Both the position numbers and the translations under genes were made by a program. A stretch of DNA of 64,000 nt, taken from assembly GCA_026545225.1 (NCBI GenBank), contig CM048849.1, positions 47,216,336 to 47,280,335 of the forward strand. The letters are read 5' to 3'. The notes beneath the pieces were generated by a model. It did no database searches. It saw only the letters and a program-made list of their open reading frames with translations, and was not told the DNA's origin. Positions 24,690 through 36,105 of this stretch are shown one piece after another (position 1 is the stretch's first letter; the number at the start of each line of letters is the position of its first letter). Source of the stretch: Cornus controversa (lineage: Eukaryota; Streptophyta; Magnoliopsida; Cornales; Cornaceae).

Positions 24690-26260
24690 CATTATCTTTA
24701 CAGCACGTGCCTCCCATCTCTCTGCTTAGATCTTAGTCATATTAAATGCATTAAGAAAGATGATTCATGGGTTTTAGTAAAAGAGGATAAAATTAAAGAA
24801 AGATGGAAAAGTTAATTTGAGAAATTGCTAAATGAAAACTATATATGAAGTTTAGACTTGGAAGAATATACCGACCTTAGAGATAACATATTTTTTCGTA
24901 GGGTCAAGGAGTGTGGGAGGTTAGAAATGACTTAAAGAAGATGAAATTGGGAAGGACTTTAAGACCCAATGGCGTTCCTATTGAGGTTTAAAAGTGTCTA
25001 GGAGAATTTGACTTATCTTGGTTAACAAAATTGTTTAATAGGATAATAACAATTAAGAAGATGCCCAATGAGGGGCGCAAAAGTATCCTACTGCCTATAT
25101 ATAAAAATAAAGGGAGCTTACAAAGTTGTAATAATTATCGTGGAATTAAATTAATGAGTCACACTATAAAACTTTGGGAGAGAGTGATTGAACAATGCCT
25201 AAGGCGAGAGTGAAGTGTCGGAAAATCAGTTTGGATTCATGCCGAGGAGGTCAATGATGGAGGCTATTTACTTATTGAAAAGACTAATGGAAAAATATAG
25301 AGAGAAGAAGAGAGATCTCCATATGTTTTTTACTGATTTGGAGAAAGCCTATGATAGGATACCTAGGGATCTAATATGGAGGGTTTTAGAAAAGAAAGAA
25401 GGGTACATTGACACAATAAAGGACAGGTATGATGGTTGTGTGACTATAGTTAGAACGCCGGCAGGGGAAACAAGCGAATTCCCAATTACTGTAGGCTTAC
25501 ATCAAGGGTTAGAATTAAGCGCATACCTTTTTGCCTTGGTTATGGATGAGTTGACAAGACACATCCAAGATGAGATTCCATGGTGTATGTTATTTGCTAA
25601 TAATATTATTTTGAGTGGATGAAACTAGATAAAGAGTTAATGCCAAATCAGAGGTTTAGAGAGAAGCCTTAGAATTGAAAGTATTTAAGATAAGTAGAAA
25701 TCAAACTTAATACATGAACTGTAACTTTGGTAAATCTAGAAATATAAATGAGGATGTATTGAGAATTGAGAATCAAGAGGTACAAAAAAGTGAACATTTT
25801 TGTTATTTGGGTTCAATTATTTATAATGAAGAAGAAATTGTAGATGACATTAATCATAGAATCAAAGCAAGATGGGTTAAATGGAGGGGTGCATCTAAGC
25901 TATTGTATGATAGACGCATCCCCTGAAGATTGAAATGTATGTGCGGTAAGACTAGAAAAGATAGAATTATAAATGATCACATTCAATGGTTGGAGTAGCA
26001 CAAATTAGACATAAAATGAGAGAATCGGTTAAGATAGTTTGAACATTTGCAAAGAAGACCTTTAAATGCACCAGTAAGGAAGAGTGACATAATTCACAAT
26101 GAGTATAATACTAGGAGAAGAGAAAGATTAAAGTTAACATGGGTAGAGTTAGTAAAGACGGATATGATAGCATGTGGTTTGAGAGAGGCTATGGCCTAAG
26201 AAAAAGCAGGATTGGAAACATAAGATTCATGTAAATGACCCCAAGTAATTGGAAAAAAGG
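24690..26260 (+). mobile_element. RTE-type LINE relic with dead reverse transcriptase
   Basis: The plus-strand frames carry reverse-transcriptase blocks in order: SILLPIYKNKGSLQSCNNYRG (25085-25140), NQFGFMPRRSMMEAIYLL (25221-25274), TDLEKAYDRIPRDLIW (25332-25380), PITVGLHQGLELSAYLFAL (25482-25538) and MLFANNIILSG (25587-25619). A C-terminal block FCYLGSIIYNEEE follows at about 25800. In active elements the FANN site reads FADD, so both catalytic Asp are replaced and the enzyme is dead even apart from stops and frameshifts. The endonuclease is missing. A shorter relative is at 18300-18915. Confidence 0.85.
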
Positions 26261-27089
26261 CCTTATTGTTGTTATGTGTAACTTTACTCCTTTAGTGAAT
26301 TATTTTTATACATCTGAAATGTTTGGAAGAAAGAAAAACTTAAAAGGAAAAACTTATCTAGTATATGAAGGTTCCACAAGGAATTGCTATAAAACAACAA
26401 AGAGGTAGAATTTATAAGATATTAGTGTGCTTTGATTATATGGGCTTGAATGCATGCATCAGGTTCAGCAGAAGTTTATGACTAAATTTTATAATTTTCA
26501 TATCCCAAGATTTGAAAACTAAGCTAAAAAGGTACATGCTTGCCAAAAATGGAACCTGGACACTACATTTATCAAACAATATGAGACTGCAAGCAAGCAA
26601 AGAAGGTAATCTATATAATACAGTTTAGTAATGTATTTAACTATAACATGATACAGAAATAAACTTAACATAGAAAATAAAATAAAAAATAGTAAACCAA
26701 GATTGTTCACTGTCACAAATTTATTTCAAGTTTCAATATGAATTTCAAACTAGATTCCATATGTCCGATGCAGCATCACGGATACTTTCACATTGAAGTG
26801 CCCATGTAGCATTGAAAAGCACTGGTTAAGATTACCACATAATGATTGTATATGAGTGTGTGTATATATATAGTATTATAGTCTACTTGAGTACAATCTA
26901 AATGCCAAAGCCTCAAGATGACACCCAACTCACATTCCATAACCATGCAATAAAAAAAATAAAATGGAAGGCAAAACTCGCATGGTTTAGTACCATGCTT
27001 TTTGTCATTCGAGTGAGGAAAAAAACATGGGGAAAGAATTGAGCCCATGTCTTAAATTAGGTCCTATATCATATTGTTTCTAAGATTGG

Positions 27090-27333
27090 TGTTAACAACC
27101 ATCTACTCTAAAAACTTAAGCTATTAGAGAGGGTGCAACTTAAATATTTAAATACTTCAACACGCCCCCTCACGTGTGTCCTTATTTTGGTCCAACACGT
27201 GTTTCAATTTTAATTAGGGTGATGGTGAGGTTCGAACTCAGAACCTTGCTTGCTGCAGAAACCTACTCTGATACCATGTTAACAACCATCTACTTAAGCT
27301 TTTAGAGAATTTAAATATATAAATCATTCAACA
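27090..27333 (-). mobile_element. 244-bp TRIM retrotransposon with a perfect target duplication
   Basis: Terminal direct repeats at 27090-27162 (73 bp) and 27277-27333 (57 bp) both begin TGTTAACAACCATCTAC and end TTCAACA. On the minus strand the LTR is followed at once by TGGTATCAGAG, the initiator-tRNA-Met primer site, and the other LTR is preceded by the purine tract GAGGGGGCG. The 5-bp flank ATTGG occurs at 27085-27089 and 27334-27338. It has no coding capacity, so it must have moved by borrowed proteins. Among the smallest LTR elements. Confidence 0.9.
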
Positions 27334-27339
27334 ATTGGC

Positions 27340-28560
27340 AAGCTTTATCATCTAAGAATTTGGAAAATATAAGATAACTGAAGTTTCAGGTATAACAAAG
27401 TAAGTGAAGTTAATATATAAATCTAGTTTTCAAAAAGTTGAAAAACAAAAGGCCGGACTTGCTCGCTTTTCAGAAGAACTTTCAAAATTGTCATTAACAG
27501 GGTATACATATTATTCTTGTTGCAAGCACAAGATATCAGGGAATCTTTGTTACATAATAGCCCTAACCATTATGGGAAACGCAATGGAGATCATAGTTGT
27601 GGTCTCAAATGAAATTTCTTCACCTTTGCAGTGGAATCTGTGACAGAGGAGCTGTTGGCAATGGAGTCAAGCACTCAAGCTACAAAGAAAAGGCAAAAAA
27701 AAAAAAAGAGTTTGTCAACTTGTCATCGAATTGAGTGCACCAAAGTGAAAACCAAACCATAATGAATGGTTTTTGTGAAGTGAAAAAGGTCCTGTGCATT
27801 GGCCATGGAGGATTGCAAGGTCAAGGAAGGTGATGCATACATCTAATAGACAGGGCAGGTGCGTGGACAGATCCTGAAAAAGTACGACGCATTAGGAAGG
27901 TGATAAGGCTGAAAGAAGGAGATGATGCATGGACAAGGTAATAAAGCAGAAAGAGGAGAGCATACACATGGAGGTTGATTGTGAAGGAGCAATCTCAGAA
28001 GTTAAACCTTATCTTAACCTTAGCTTTGGCAATAGGGTAGGTTCAAATTTCACAACAGTAGCACTTGATACAGGGATCGGGGCTACTGATCATCAAAATG
28101 GACTAAGGAGGGTCTTTGCAGTGTTAAGACTGTCAGTTTAGAGGGTATGGTGTCAGCTCCAAAACGACATTAGACCCAAAGGTTTTCTGTGGGTTCAATT
28201 TAATTTGAGGACCAAAAATGATGCATCTAGGGACATGTGGGCAATCAAAAGAGTAGATTCGGAACTGGACCGCCATTGTTATCAATTGATTATAGTGGTT
28301 ACTGCACTTTCTTGCTTTGTTCTTAATTTCACTTTTTTTTTAAAATGAATATGAAGTCCAATCAGACAAGTAAAATATCAGTTCAAGTGTCACAAAACAC
28401 AAAGAGAAACATTCAAATGTCACAAACAATTATAGTGATTAAAAACATTCACACTCAGATGACCCAACAATAAACTCAATTAATAGCAATAATAAAACGA
28501 TGAATGATCACTTCAGTGTGATTGATTATAAAGAATTCTTTTACTGATAATTTGTTTTAC
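27340..28560. other. Intergenic, no gene recognised
   Basis: Open frames of 79 codons (27404) and 70 codons (27929) have no recognisable domain. The stretch 27640-28300 is less AT-rich and could be part of an old element, but I see no ends or motifs. Confidence 0.45.
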
Positions 28561-28791
28561 ATTACTACCATCAATCAATGCATTTCAGCATTTGTCATGA
28601 CATGAAAACTACAACTGAGCAAGTCCAACAAGTAGGAACAAGGACTTCCCCAATTTATTACTGTAACAATTGACAAACAAATATAAGTACCCAACCAAGG
28701 AAATACTCACACACCTATTTCAAAGCTTTTCTTGTTATACAACATTTCATTTGGTACAAAAAGAGTTGCACATAATTCTCTCACCATGGTC

Positions 28792-29745
28792 TCAGATTTC
28801 CAAGTTCTCCATCTGAATGCTGCTTTTGAGAGGCACATACTCTCCAAGATAGCCACCAAGATGATCATACAGAGCACTCTTGTCAATCCCTTGATGATGA
28901 AAGCTCTTGCAAACATAGTAAAAAACACTCTGCACTAACAAACCCACCAAATTCACAATCACCAACACTCCAACCAGGAACCCACCAACCGTAATTCTTG
29001 CAAACACCCCATTATACTCCCCACCATGAACCACCACCGATCCAAAAACTCCGTTAATCACCCCACAAATCGCCAAATACCCAAAAACCAGCACAAAGGC
29101 CATTCCACTTTTCCCCTTCAACAACTCATAGCTCTTCTTCATAGCGGCAAACCCGTACACGGGTTCGAGCACCGACACAACGCTGGCCAAGTGCCACAAT
29201 GCAGTGATGTACACATGCACAACCAGAAAGAGAACGAAGATCACAATCAAGGCGAATATGAACAGAAACGTGTTCTGGGTATCGACGGCGATGAGGAGAA
29301 GGAGAAGAAAACAAATAAACACAATGTTGTAAACAATCATGGTGAGAGAAACCCAGATGAAGGTGATTAGGAGGCGCTTGAAGACGCTGGGAATGGCGGA
29401 GATGGTGGAGGAGAAAGAGACAGGCTTGGAGGTGTAGAGAGAGGCGACAGTGAAGACAACAGCAGCTGTGGAGAGGAGAGAGAAAGCGAAGAGGAAGATG
29501 AGGTAGCAGAATTGGAAGAGGAGAAGCTTGGTCCACTGGGGGGTGTGAGAGCCAGTGTGGTTCTCGATTTGGGAGAAGAGTGGGTGGGTGAAGAGGGAAT
29601 GGGCAAGGATGGCAAAGGAGAGAGGAAAGATTAGGGTTAGGGTTATGAGGTAGAAGGTTTTGGGGGACTGTTTAGGGATTGATATTGATTCTTTGAAGAT
29701 GTCTGATATGGTGAGGAATTGGAGGTCTTCGGGTGGAAGATCCAT
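28792..29745 (-). CDS. Multi-pass membrane protein, polyadenylate-binding protein 1-B-binding protein-like family
   Basis: This intronless frame of 317 codons starts MDLPPEDLQFLTISDIF and has the conserved SPKTFYLITLTLIFPLSFAI segment that I recognise from a plant family annotated 'polyadenylate-binding protein 1-B-binding protein' (Arabidopsis AT4G19950/AT5G44860 type). About six hydrophobic spans are visible, near residues 30-50, 75-105, 118-150, 155-185, 215-240 and 250-278, with a soluble C-tail (SALYDHLGGYLGEYVPL). The biochemical role is not established; the name reflects an old interaction screen rather than a proven function. Length and start match the family. A TATA-like element lies about 110 bp upstream. 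The frame is unbroken and looks functional. Several open frames on both strands across it are shadows. Confidence 0.88.
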   Translation of the reverse strand: MDLPPEDLQFLTISDIFKESISIPKQSPKTFYLITLTLIFPLSFAILAHSLFTHPLFSQIENHTGSHTPQWTKLLLFQFCYLIFLFAFSLLSTAAVVFTVASLYTSKPVSFSSTISAIPSVFKRLLITFIWVSLTMIVYNIVFICFLLLLLIAVDTQNTFLFIFALIVIFVLFLVVHVYITALWHLASVVSVLEPVYGFAAMKKSYELLKGKSGMAFVLVFGYLAICGVINGVFGSVVVHGGEYNGVFARITVGGFLVGVLVIVNLVGLLVQSVFYYVCKSFHHQGIDKSALYDHLGGYLGEYVPLKSSIQMENLEI

Positions 29746-29855
29746 GGTCGAGAGAGGTGATCTATCTCTCTGGATATCCTACTACTGCGTATGTATTTGG
29801 AATTTTGGATCTCTAAATGAGGAAAGTAAGAGAGAGAAATATATATATGTCCGTG

Positions 29856-29863
29856 TATATATA
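29856..29863 (-). promoter_or_regulatory. TATA-like element of the membrane protein gene
   Basis: TATATATA on the minus strand lies about 110 bp upstream of the ATG at 29745, followed by a CT-rich stretch typical of plant 5' UTRs. A second AT run at about 29840 could serve instead. Position-based inference only. Confidence 0.35.
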
Positions 29864-29996
29864 GAGAGAATAAAATGTAAGCTTCGAAGCTGAGTGCTGC
29901 ATCAACATAAACTTTACTGTGAATCAGAATGCCTGGATTAATCAGGAAGGCCAAACATGTCGTTTCCATCATACAGGATGTGTCACTTATTTTATT

Positions 29997-31045
29997 GGAA
30001 AAAATACACTTACCTATAAGGATTTGGCCTAATTACACCCAGCATCAAATTAATGAATTTTGTTACAATGACCTCCCCTAATGTTTGTTAGGTTAGACAA
30101 AGACCTCCCTCCATCCAAAATTCTGTTAATTTTATCAAAAAAAATTATGATAAATTACACTGACCTCTCCTGAGGTTTAGTCTAATGATACCCTGCATCA
30201 AACTAATTGATTTTGTTATAATGAACTCCTCTGTAACAGAAATGAACTAACCGACGTTAACTTTTAGGTGAAATGTCTATTCTACCCTTAATATTATATT
30301 AATATAAAATTAAAATATTTATATATCTAAAATGACATTTTTGCCCATTTAATATAATAATATTTACTATATTATATATATAGTAAATATTATTATATAT
30401 GTGTATGCGCACGCGCGCAACCCAAGCTACCATCATTACTCCCATCGACACCACATCAAGATCACCGCCATGCCACATACCAGACCCATCACTCACGGTT
30501 GATATGCTCTGAACCATCACTAGTAGAGCCACCATAACCATCGTGCACAACCCCAACTGCCATGAGTCTATGACCACCACCATGCTCCCACCATGTAAAT
30601 ATTATTATATTAGATAGGCAAAAGTGTCATTTTATATATAAAAATATTTTAATTTTTATATCAATATAATATTAAGGGTAAAATAGACATTTTATCCAAA
30701 AGTTAATGTCGGTTAGTTCATTTATGTTATAGGGGAGATCATTGTAATAAAATCAATTAGTTTGATGTCGGGTGTAATTAGCTATTATTGTAACAAAATC
30801 AATTAGTTTGATGTCGGGTGTAATTAGGTCAAACCTCAAAGGAGGTCAGTGTAATTTATCCCAAACCTTAGGGAAGGTCAATATAATTTACCATAATTTT
30901 TTTGATAAAACTAAAAAAAATTTGGACGGAAGGAGATTTTTGTCTAACGGAGCAAATCTCATGGGAGGTCATTATAACAAAATCCATTAGTTTGATGTCA
31001 GGTGTAATTAGGCCTAACCTCATAAGAGGTCAGTATATTTTACCC
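29997..31045. mobile_element. Mutator-type foldback element with a perfect 9-bp target duplication
   Basis: The two halves are long inverted copies, about 400 bp per arm: the left end GGAAAAAATACACTTACC faces GGGTAAAATATACTGACC on the other strand. Inner blocks such as CAAAATTAAAATATTT and GACATTTTTGCCCATTTAAT are matched inverted at 30600-30680. The 9-bp sequence TATTTTATT flanks it at 29988-29996 and 31046-31054. The central 200 bp (30400-30600) is unrelated, GC-richer sequence. A part of the right arm is duplicated in tandem near 30741-30830. No transposase is present, so it is non-autonomous. It lies just upstream of the membrane protein gene. Confidence 0.88.
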
Positions 31046-31134
31046 TATTTTATTTTAGGGTGAATTGTATAAATCCCATGACAATTACTGATTTGTAAAA
31101 AAAGACAATTACTAAAATACTCTCAAGTTTTTAT

Positions 31135-31784
31135 TAGGGCTGTAACTCAGAAGGGTTAGAGATATAACTCGGGCTCAATCCTACATATAAAATGTTTAAC
31201 TCTAACCCAATTCTAATCCCACTTCCAATCCTAACTACTCAACCCTAACCCAACCCATCCTTAAATTTTTAAACTCGGGTTTGCAACTCAGATTGAGATT
31301 TTGGGTTAGAAAGTCGGGTTTATTCGGCGGGTTATCTATATCACCAATCTCCATGTTAAAAATTTAAAATGATCTTTAATAAGTTTCATATTAGATTACT
31401 CCTAAACACACAAAAAATTAAGAACTTAATGCAAATTTCTAAAAAATTACAAATAATTTTTTAGGAAATTAATTATCCAAAGTGTTAACATACAATACAT
31501 TAAAATTTAAATAAAGGAAGTTAAAAAGAAAAAGGTTATCGTAATTTGAATATTATATATAATATATTTAAAATAAAAAAATATGCATAAAAATAATATT
31601 ACAATTTGGATTCGGGTTGGGCTCGGGTTGTTGGCACCTCAATCCAAGCCCAACCCTAATTAAGTTCGGGTTGATGTTTTTCAACCCAAGCTTAACCCTA
31701 ATTCTAAAAGTAGTTCACCAAGCCCGTAAAAATCGGGCTAGGCTCGAGTTAGGTTCGGGTTGCCCAACCCAAGTTGCACCCCTA
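31135..31784. mobile_element. Non-autonomous hAT element with a perfect 8-bp target duplication
   Basis: Ends are TAGGGCTGTAAC and, inverted, TAGGGGTGCAAC, the usual hAT form. The 8-bp duplication GTTTTTAT lies at 31127-31134 and 31785-31792. Subterminal regions repeat ACTCGGGCTC/CGGGTTGGGCTC-type motifs on both arms, as hAT elements do for transposase binding. The middle is AT-rich and non-coding. It sits inside an older sequence that continues on both sides (AGGGTGAATTGTATAAATCCC before, ATGCAATTCGCTTAATTG after). Confidence 0.88.
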
Positions 31785-31799
31785 GTTTTTATGCAATTC

Positions 31800-32489
31800 G
31801 CTTAATTGTGTGAATTTAATTAAAAAAAATTATTATTTTTTCTTGAATAATAAGATTTGAACTTATATTTTCTAAGAAAAATTAAATTTTGGTGACCAAT
31901 TCTACGCAAAATTACACCATAAAGCTTGGAAAAGATGAATAGTAACCAAAATTGAAACTTATTAATTGCTGATGGGTTACCATAAAGTCTGAAAAATATG
32001 AATAGTCACCAAAATTGAAACTTATTAATTGCTGATAAGTGACCATTTGATCATTTATTACATAAATATCATTTCTCTAATAAATTATTTATAATTGGAT
32101 AAATTTATCATTTACATTAATCTCAATTAAATATTTTGCTTCAAGTTGCATAATAAGCAACTGCTCGTTCAAGTTACCTAATAAAAATTTAAAAAGGAAT
32201 TTAAATTAATAATTATTTATTTTTATTTTCATATATTATATTATTTATATTGTTATATAATTCTTGATTTTTATTGTTTATTTGCAGGTGATGCTAAAAG
32301 TTGTTATTTGGTGATGACAACCTGGAGTACCAACTAAAATAAGAAACAATAATTTAGAGCGGCAACAATTAAAATCATTTTTTCACATAGTTGGATCTTG
32401 TAGTGATTTTGTTTTTTTTTCATGGTAGTCTTGTTTAACTATTGGAAATGAATTTCTTTTTATTGGTTTTGGATATTTGATAGCATATG
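31800..32489. other. AT-rich intergenic DNA with a short local duplication
   Basis: A unit containing GAATAGT(A/C)ACCAAAATTGAAACTTATTAATTGCTGAT occurs twice in tandem at about 31936-32040. No gene is seen. Confidence 0.5.
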
Positions 32490-32891
32490 TGTAGGGGAAA
32501 AATCCCCACTTATTCAAATGGATCAAATTGGTACACAAACAAACCAAGCCCAAAAGGGTTTAAGCCAAAATATCAGTAGAGGCCCCAAAGAATTATTTCA
32601 AGAAAGAGGATGGGTCTAGCCGCCCCTTCATAAGGCCAAAACAGCCCAGACATAAGTCCGAACGCAAATAGGAATTTAAATCCTTGCGAGTAAAGATAGC
32701 TACAAATAAGGGAATATGAATCCTAGGGATTCGAATTCCAAATTTGTATAAATATCCAAAGAAAATTTAATAAAGGGAAACCTCAAATTCTCATCTCAAT
32801 TGCTCTCTGAAAATATTGTGTTCTTAATCTCATTTGGTGTGTGCAGTAAATTAATTAGCAGAAATTAGCTAAACAATTTTTTGTACCTACA
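32490..32891 (+). mobile_element. Probable solo LTR (402 bp), relative of 60736-61054
   Basis: It starts TGTAGGGGAAAAATCC and ends TGTACCTACA, with TGTAGG/CCTACA inverted tips and a TATA-like GTATAAATAT at about 32747. The inverted relative at 60736-61054 shares the tip TGTAGGGG, the TTGTATAAATAT block and the AAATCCTT region. No target duplication could be fixed and there is no coding interior. Confidence 0.5.
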
Positions 32892-32934
32892 ACTTAGTAC
32901 AACTTTTTTTTTCTATTAGTATAATATTTTCTAA

Positions 32935-33420
32935 ATTAAAAAAAAAATAGTTTGATAAAATTCTATTGGCCTTCTACTTTTTTATGTTTCTAATTATATT
33001 TTATTATTACAATAGTACTTCCTACTATAGTTAGCAAATCAAAGAAAAAAACCTTTTCAATGATAATTTTATCAAATTCTTTTTATTTTATTTTATTTTT
33101 ATTTAAAAAACACTATTGACTAACTAGTAGAGAAAATACAATATATGTTAGTTATATTTTTATTTTAAAAAATCTTCAATAAATTTCTATTAGCCTTTTA
33201 TTTTGTTTATGTTTCTAAACTTATTGTTTGAAAATTTTATCTAACTATTTTTTATTTTTTGAATTTTTAGAAAACACTATATTTAAAGAGAGAATGACAT
33301 AATGGACATTGTAAATGGTATATATGTCATTATAATTTTGAGGGACTGATTTGTCCTCAACAAGTTCAGACAGTGTTTTTGCACATGAAGGAAAGTTCGG
33401 GGGGACTTTTTTGCACTTTT
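32935..33420 (+). repeat. Dispersed repeat shared with 63175-63440
   Basis: CTATTAGCCTTTTATTTTG, TTTTATCTAACTATTTTTTATTTT and AATGGTATATATGTCATTATA at 33188-33340 recur in the same order at 63179-63320. It is AT-rich and non-coding. It may be the interior of the same element family as 62835-63610. Confidence 0.6.
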
Positions 33421-33469
33421 ACCGAACTTTTATGCCATTCGCCTTTTATTTTAGGATAATAATTTATAC

Positions 33470-33606
33470 ATTGAAAGTTATTACCGAATGAATAGCCGAA
33501 ATATATCAAGTGGATTGTAAAAATGTAATAAATGTTGGGTTCCGCTTGCACTATTTAAAGAATTTGAGTGACTTGGTTCCTAATTCGGTAATAACTTTCA
33601 TTGTTT
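33470..33606. mobile_element. Small MITE, copy B, with clean inverted ends
   Basis: The left end CATTGAAAGTTATTACCGAAT and the complemented right end CAATGAAAGTTATTACCGAAT match over about 20 bp. The interior shares TTCCGCTTGCACTATTTAAA with copy A at 11090-11232. Total about 137 bp, no coding content. Confidence 0.75.
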
Positions 33607-34829
33607 GTGTCATTACTCTCTATTTTATTATTATTATTTTTAAAACAAGAAGATTTTCTTAGTCACCAAACAGAAATGAACAATCAACTTCTAAAGAATT
33701 TAACAAGCACTCGACATACATCCAAGTCGAGCTGTCCTATTTACCCACCAAGTGGACAACTTCATTGAACTTTCTAGTTGACCAACCAAAAGAGCAGCCC
33801 TGACACCTTCACATCTTCAAGAACCATAGTTGTTAATTCATCACTTGCCCCTTGTAACTGCTTGACAGTCCCTTCAACATTTGTGCTTCCAAGCTCCACT
33901 GGTGCGAGAAACTTAGTTTTTGTGTAGATATATTTCACTCTCAAAACGTGATTAATCGAGTTGTATTTTTAAGTTTATCTTTGAGTCTTAGAATTTGGAA
34001 GGTAAAGAAGAAGTGAACCACACAACTTCATTTCATTTCTTGTAGATCAAAATTGAATGTTGTTTAGGTCAGATAAGTACATACTGTGAGTACACTTATT
34101 TTTTAAAATTGGGTTGCGTGAAGGATTGTGGAAATTAATTAAGTGTCAAATAGAATGGAATTCTGGAAATTAATTAAGTGTCAGAAAATTTCTTAATTGC
34201 ACTCCAGAAAGCTACTCAACTGGTTGGTCAATTAATTTTCCCAACTCGTTGAATGCGTTTTTCAAAAAGTTCAAAAATGTGAGTCCAACTTCAACCCAAA
34301 CTCAAAGAGACATCTTTTAATGTTTTTATATTTCATTCTCATTGTTTTGAAGAACTCTCTTCATGATAAATACTCAGCTTAATTAAGGTTTTTACAAAGA
34401 GTGAATGCCAAAGATTTTATTCGAGTAATTAGTGAGACTTTGAGATGTAACATGTTTTATTTGCATTTTCACAGAGTTAAGAGGAAGATGAGGCAAATTC
34501 AATCACTAGGAGAAGTGAATTACATGAGGTGATTGTGTTGATGTGAATTAGTGTTCTTGGTGATTACTGAACGCAAGAGTTAAAGTAACAACATATAATT
34601 TCAAAGAAATTGGAATTTGATGTACTATATTCGAGTTATAATGGATAGTTTCACTAGAGACATAGACATCCAAGTCTAAGTGATTTGTCCTATAAAAATT
34701 TTTTGGTGTCATTCCCTACTTTAATTTTATTACTTGTGTGTGATTTATTTATTGCACTTCAATTTGTTAAAATATAAAATAATCTAAAAAACAACCAAAC
34801 GAGACCTATTCACTTTCTCTAGGTTTTTT
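33607..34829. other. Intergenic, no gene recognised
   Basis: No open frame with a recognisable domain. A direct repeat of GGAATTCTGGAAATTAATTAAGTGTCA type lies at about 34129-34185. Confidence 0.45.
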
Positions 34830-35460
34830 TTTTTTTAGCTAAAATTAAACTTCCACCAGTTTAGGATCAACAACTTTGAGCTCACTCTTAGCACCAATGC
34901 CTCGACTACCTCTAAAGAACCAACCTCTTGTGGGTAGACAGTAGCCACCCTAATGGACCTGCCAAGATGATCCATCAACACCATATATACCACTGCCAAA
35001 TTAATCTCTTCTCCTGCTATCAAAATCTGCATCAAATTAACAATTTGAATCTGCCTTCTCTAAGAGTTTGCCAACCAGAACATAGAGAATGGTTATTACA
35101 AGAAGGCAACAAAGAAGGGCTTTATTTTCCTAGCTAAGAACCTCCAAAAATTCATAGAAGTCGACTGATGCTCTGTCAAGTCAACAGTGGTCGGTTTGTG
35201 GATCCCATTTAATCTCCTTAAAAAAACCAACCATTAATGCTCTTGGATATTTGCCAAGCAATGATGGAGCATATTACATACACGCTAAGGGCCCCTCCAA
35301 CTTGAGCGAAAAGTCTTGCCAAGAAGAGACCCTACAAAAGCTGAAATCCCATCTCAATGGTCTCGTTCTCCATACCAGTTGTGCTGCAGGGCAATGACAG
35401 ATCAGGTGAACGGTAGTTTCCTCATCAAAGCCACAAACTTTGCACAACAGGTTGCCACAA
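34830..35460 (-). mobile_element. L1 LINE relic (RNase H and zinc-knuckle region), twin of 55850-56290
   Basis: Minus-strand fragments encode CKVCGFDEETTVHLICHCP (about 35380-35440), the zinc-binding region after the reverse transcriptase of plant L1 elements. Then comes VLMDHLGRSIRVATVYPQEV (about 34912-34971), an RNase H-like stretch. Stops and gaps break it. The twin at 55850-56290 has the same order and near-identical DNA (GAGAATGGT(T/C)ATTACAAGAAGG). It lies about 1 kb upstream of the ankyrin gene. Confidence 0.7.
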
Positions 35461-35476
35461 ACTTTATACACACACA

Positions 35477-35512
<36 letters not shown>

Positions 35513-35671
35513 TTGCAGTGTTCTCTCCGGGCTGAAATTGACAGTTAACTACTAACAACGTTTCATCAGTAATACCATTACATGGATTAATTATACTTAA
35601 GGCATATAACCTCGTTAAGACATATAACTTGCTTCGACTATGTGTAGAAAAAACAGTAAAAACCGATAAGC

Positions 35672-35674
<3 letters not shown>

Positions 35675-35726
<52 letters not shown>
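35675..35726 (+). repeat. (AT)n microsatellite
   Basis: About 25 uninterrupted AT units; a shorter AT run lies at 35481-35511. Both are upstream of the ankyrin gene. Confidence 0.95.
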
Positions 35727-35730
<4 letters not shown>

Positions 35731-36105
35731 GAGAAAATTAAGACAAATAACTCCTATAATTTTTTTCACATTATTAATAAGTCTTACTTTTGAAATTCTT
35801 TTTGATTTAAATTAAATTAAGTTTTTTTTTTTTTAGAATTTATGACAATCATTTTTAATGTACAAAAGTTTAAATTCTACTGAAGAAATTAATAAAATAT
35901 TATAATTTTTTTCTTATAGAAATAATCTGAATAAAATTTAATAATTTTTGGATCGAAATTATAATTGTAAAATTTTAAATTTAATTTGGTAAGGATATAA
36001 GTGGAAAGTTGTGTGATTTAAATTTTTTTTTTAAAAGTTGGACTTAGTAGTCTTGTGAAAAAAATTATAAAACAGAAAAAGTAAGAATTAATAGTAATTT
36101 TCTCT
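35731..36105. mobile_element. Foldback MITE, second copy of the 5296-6048 family
   Basis: Ends GAGAAAATTA and, inverted, GAGAAAATTA are identical. Arms share TATAATTTTTTTCAC and CTTACTTTT blocks in inverted order. Flanks tataaaatt and tatttaatt agree at seven of nine bases, suggesting a worn 9-bp target duplication and Mutator origin. It lies 300 bp before the ankyrin 5' exon region. Confidence 0.6.

Noticed and set aside
27929-28141. 70-codon open frame as a gene
   Set aside because: No recognised family, no splice partners, no promoter evidence.
29026-29615. Open frames of 82-136 codons on both strands
   Set aside because: Shadows of the intronless membrane protein gene at 28792-29745.
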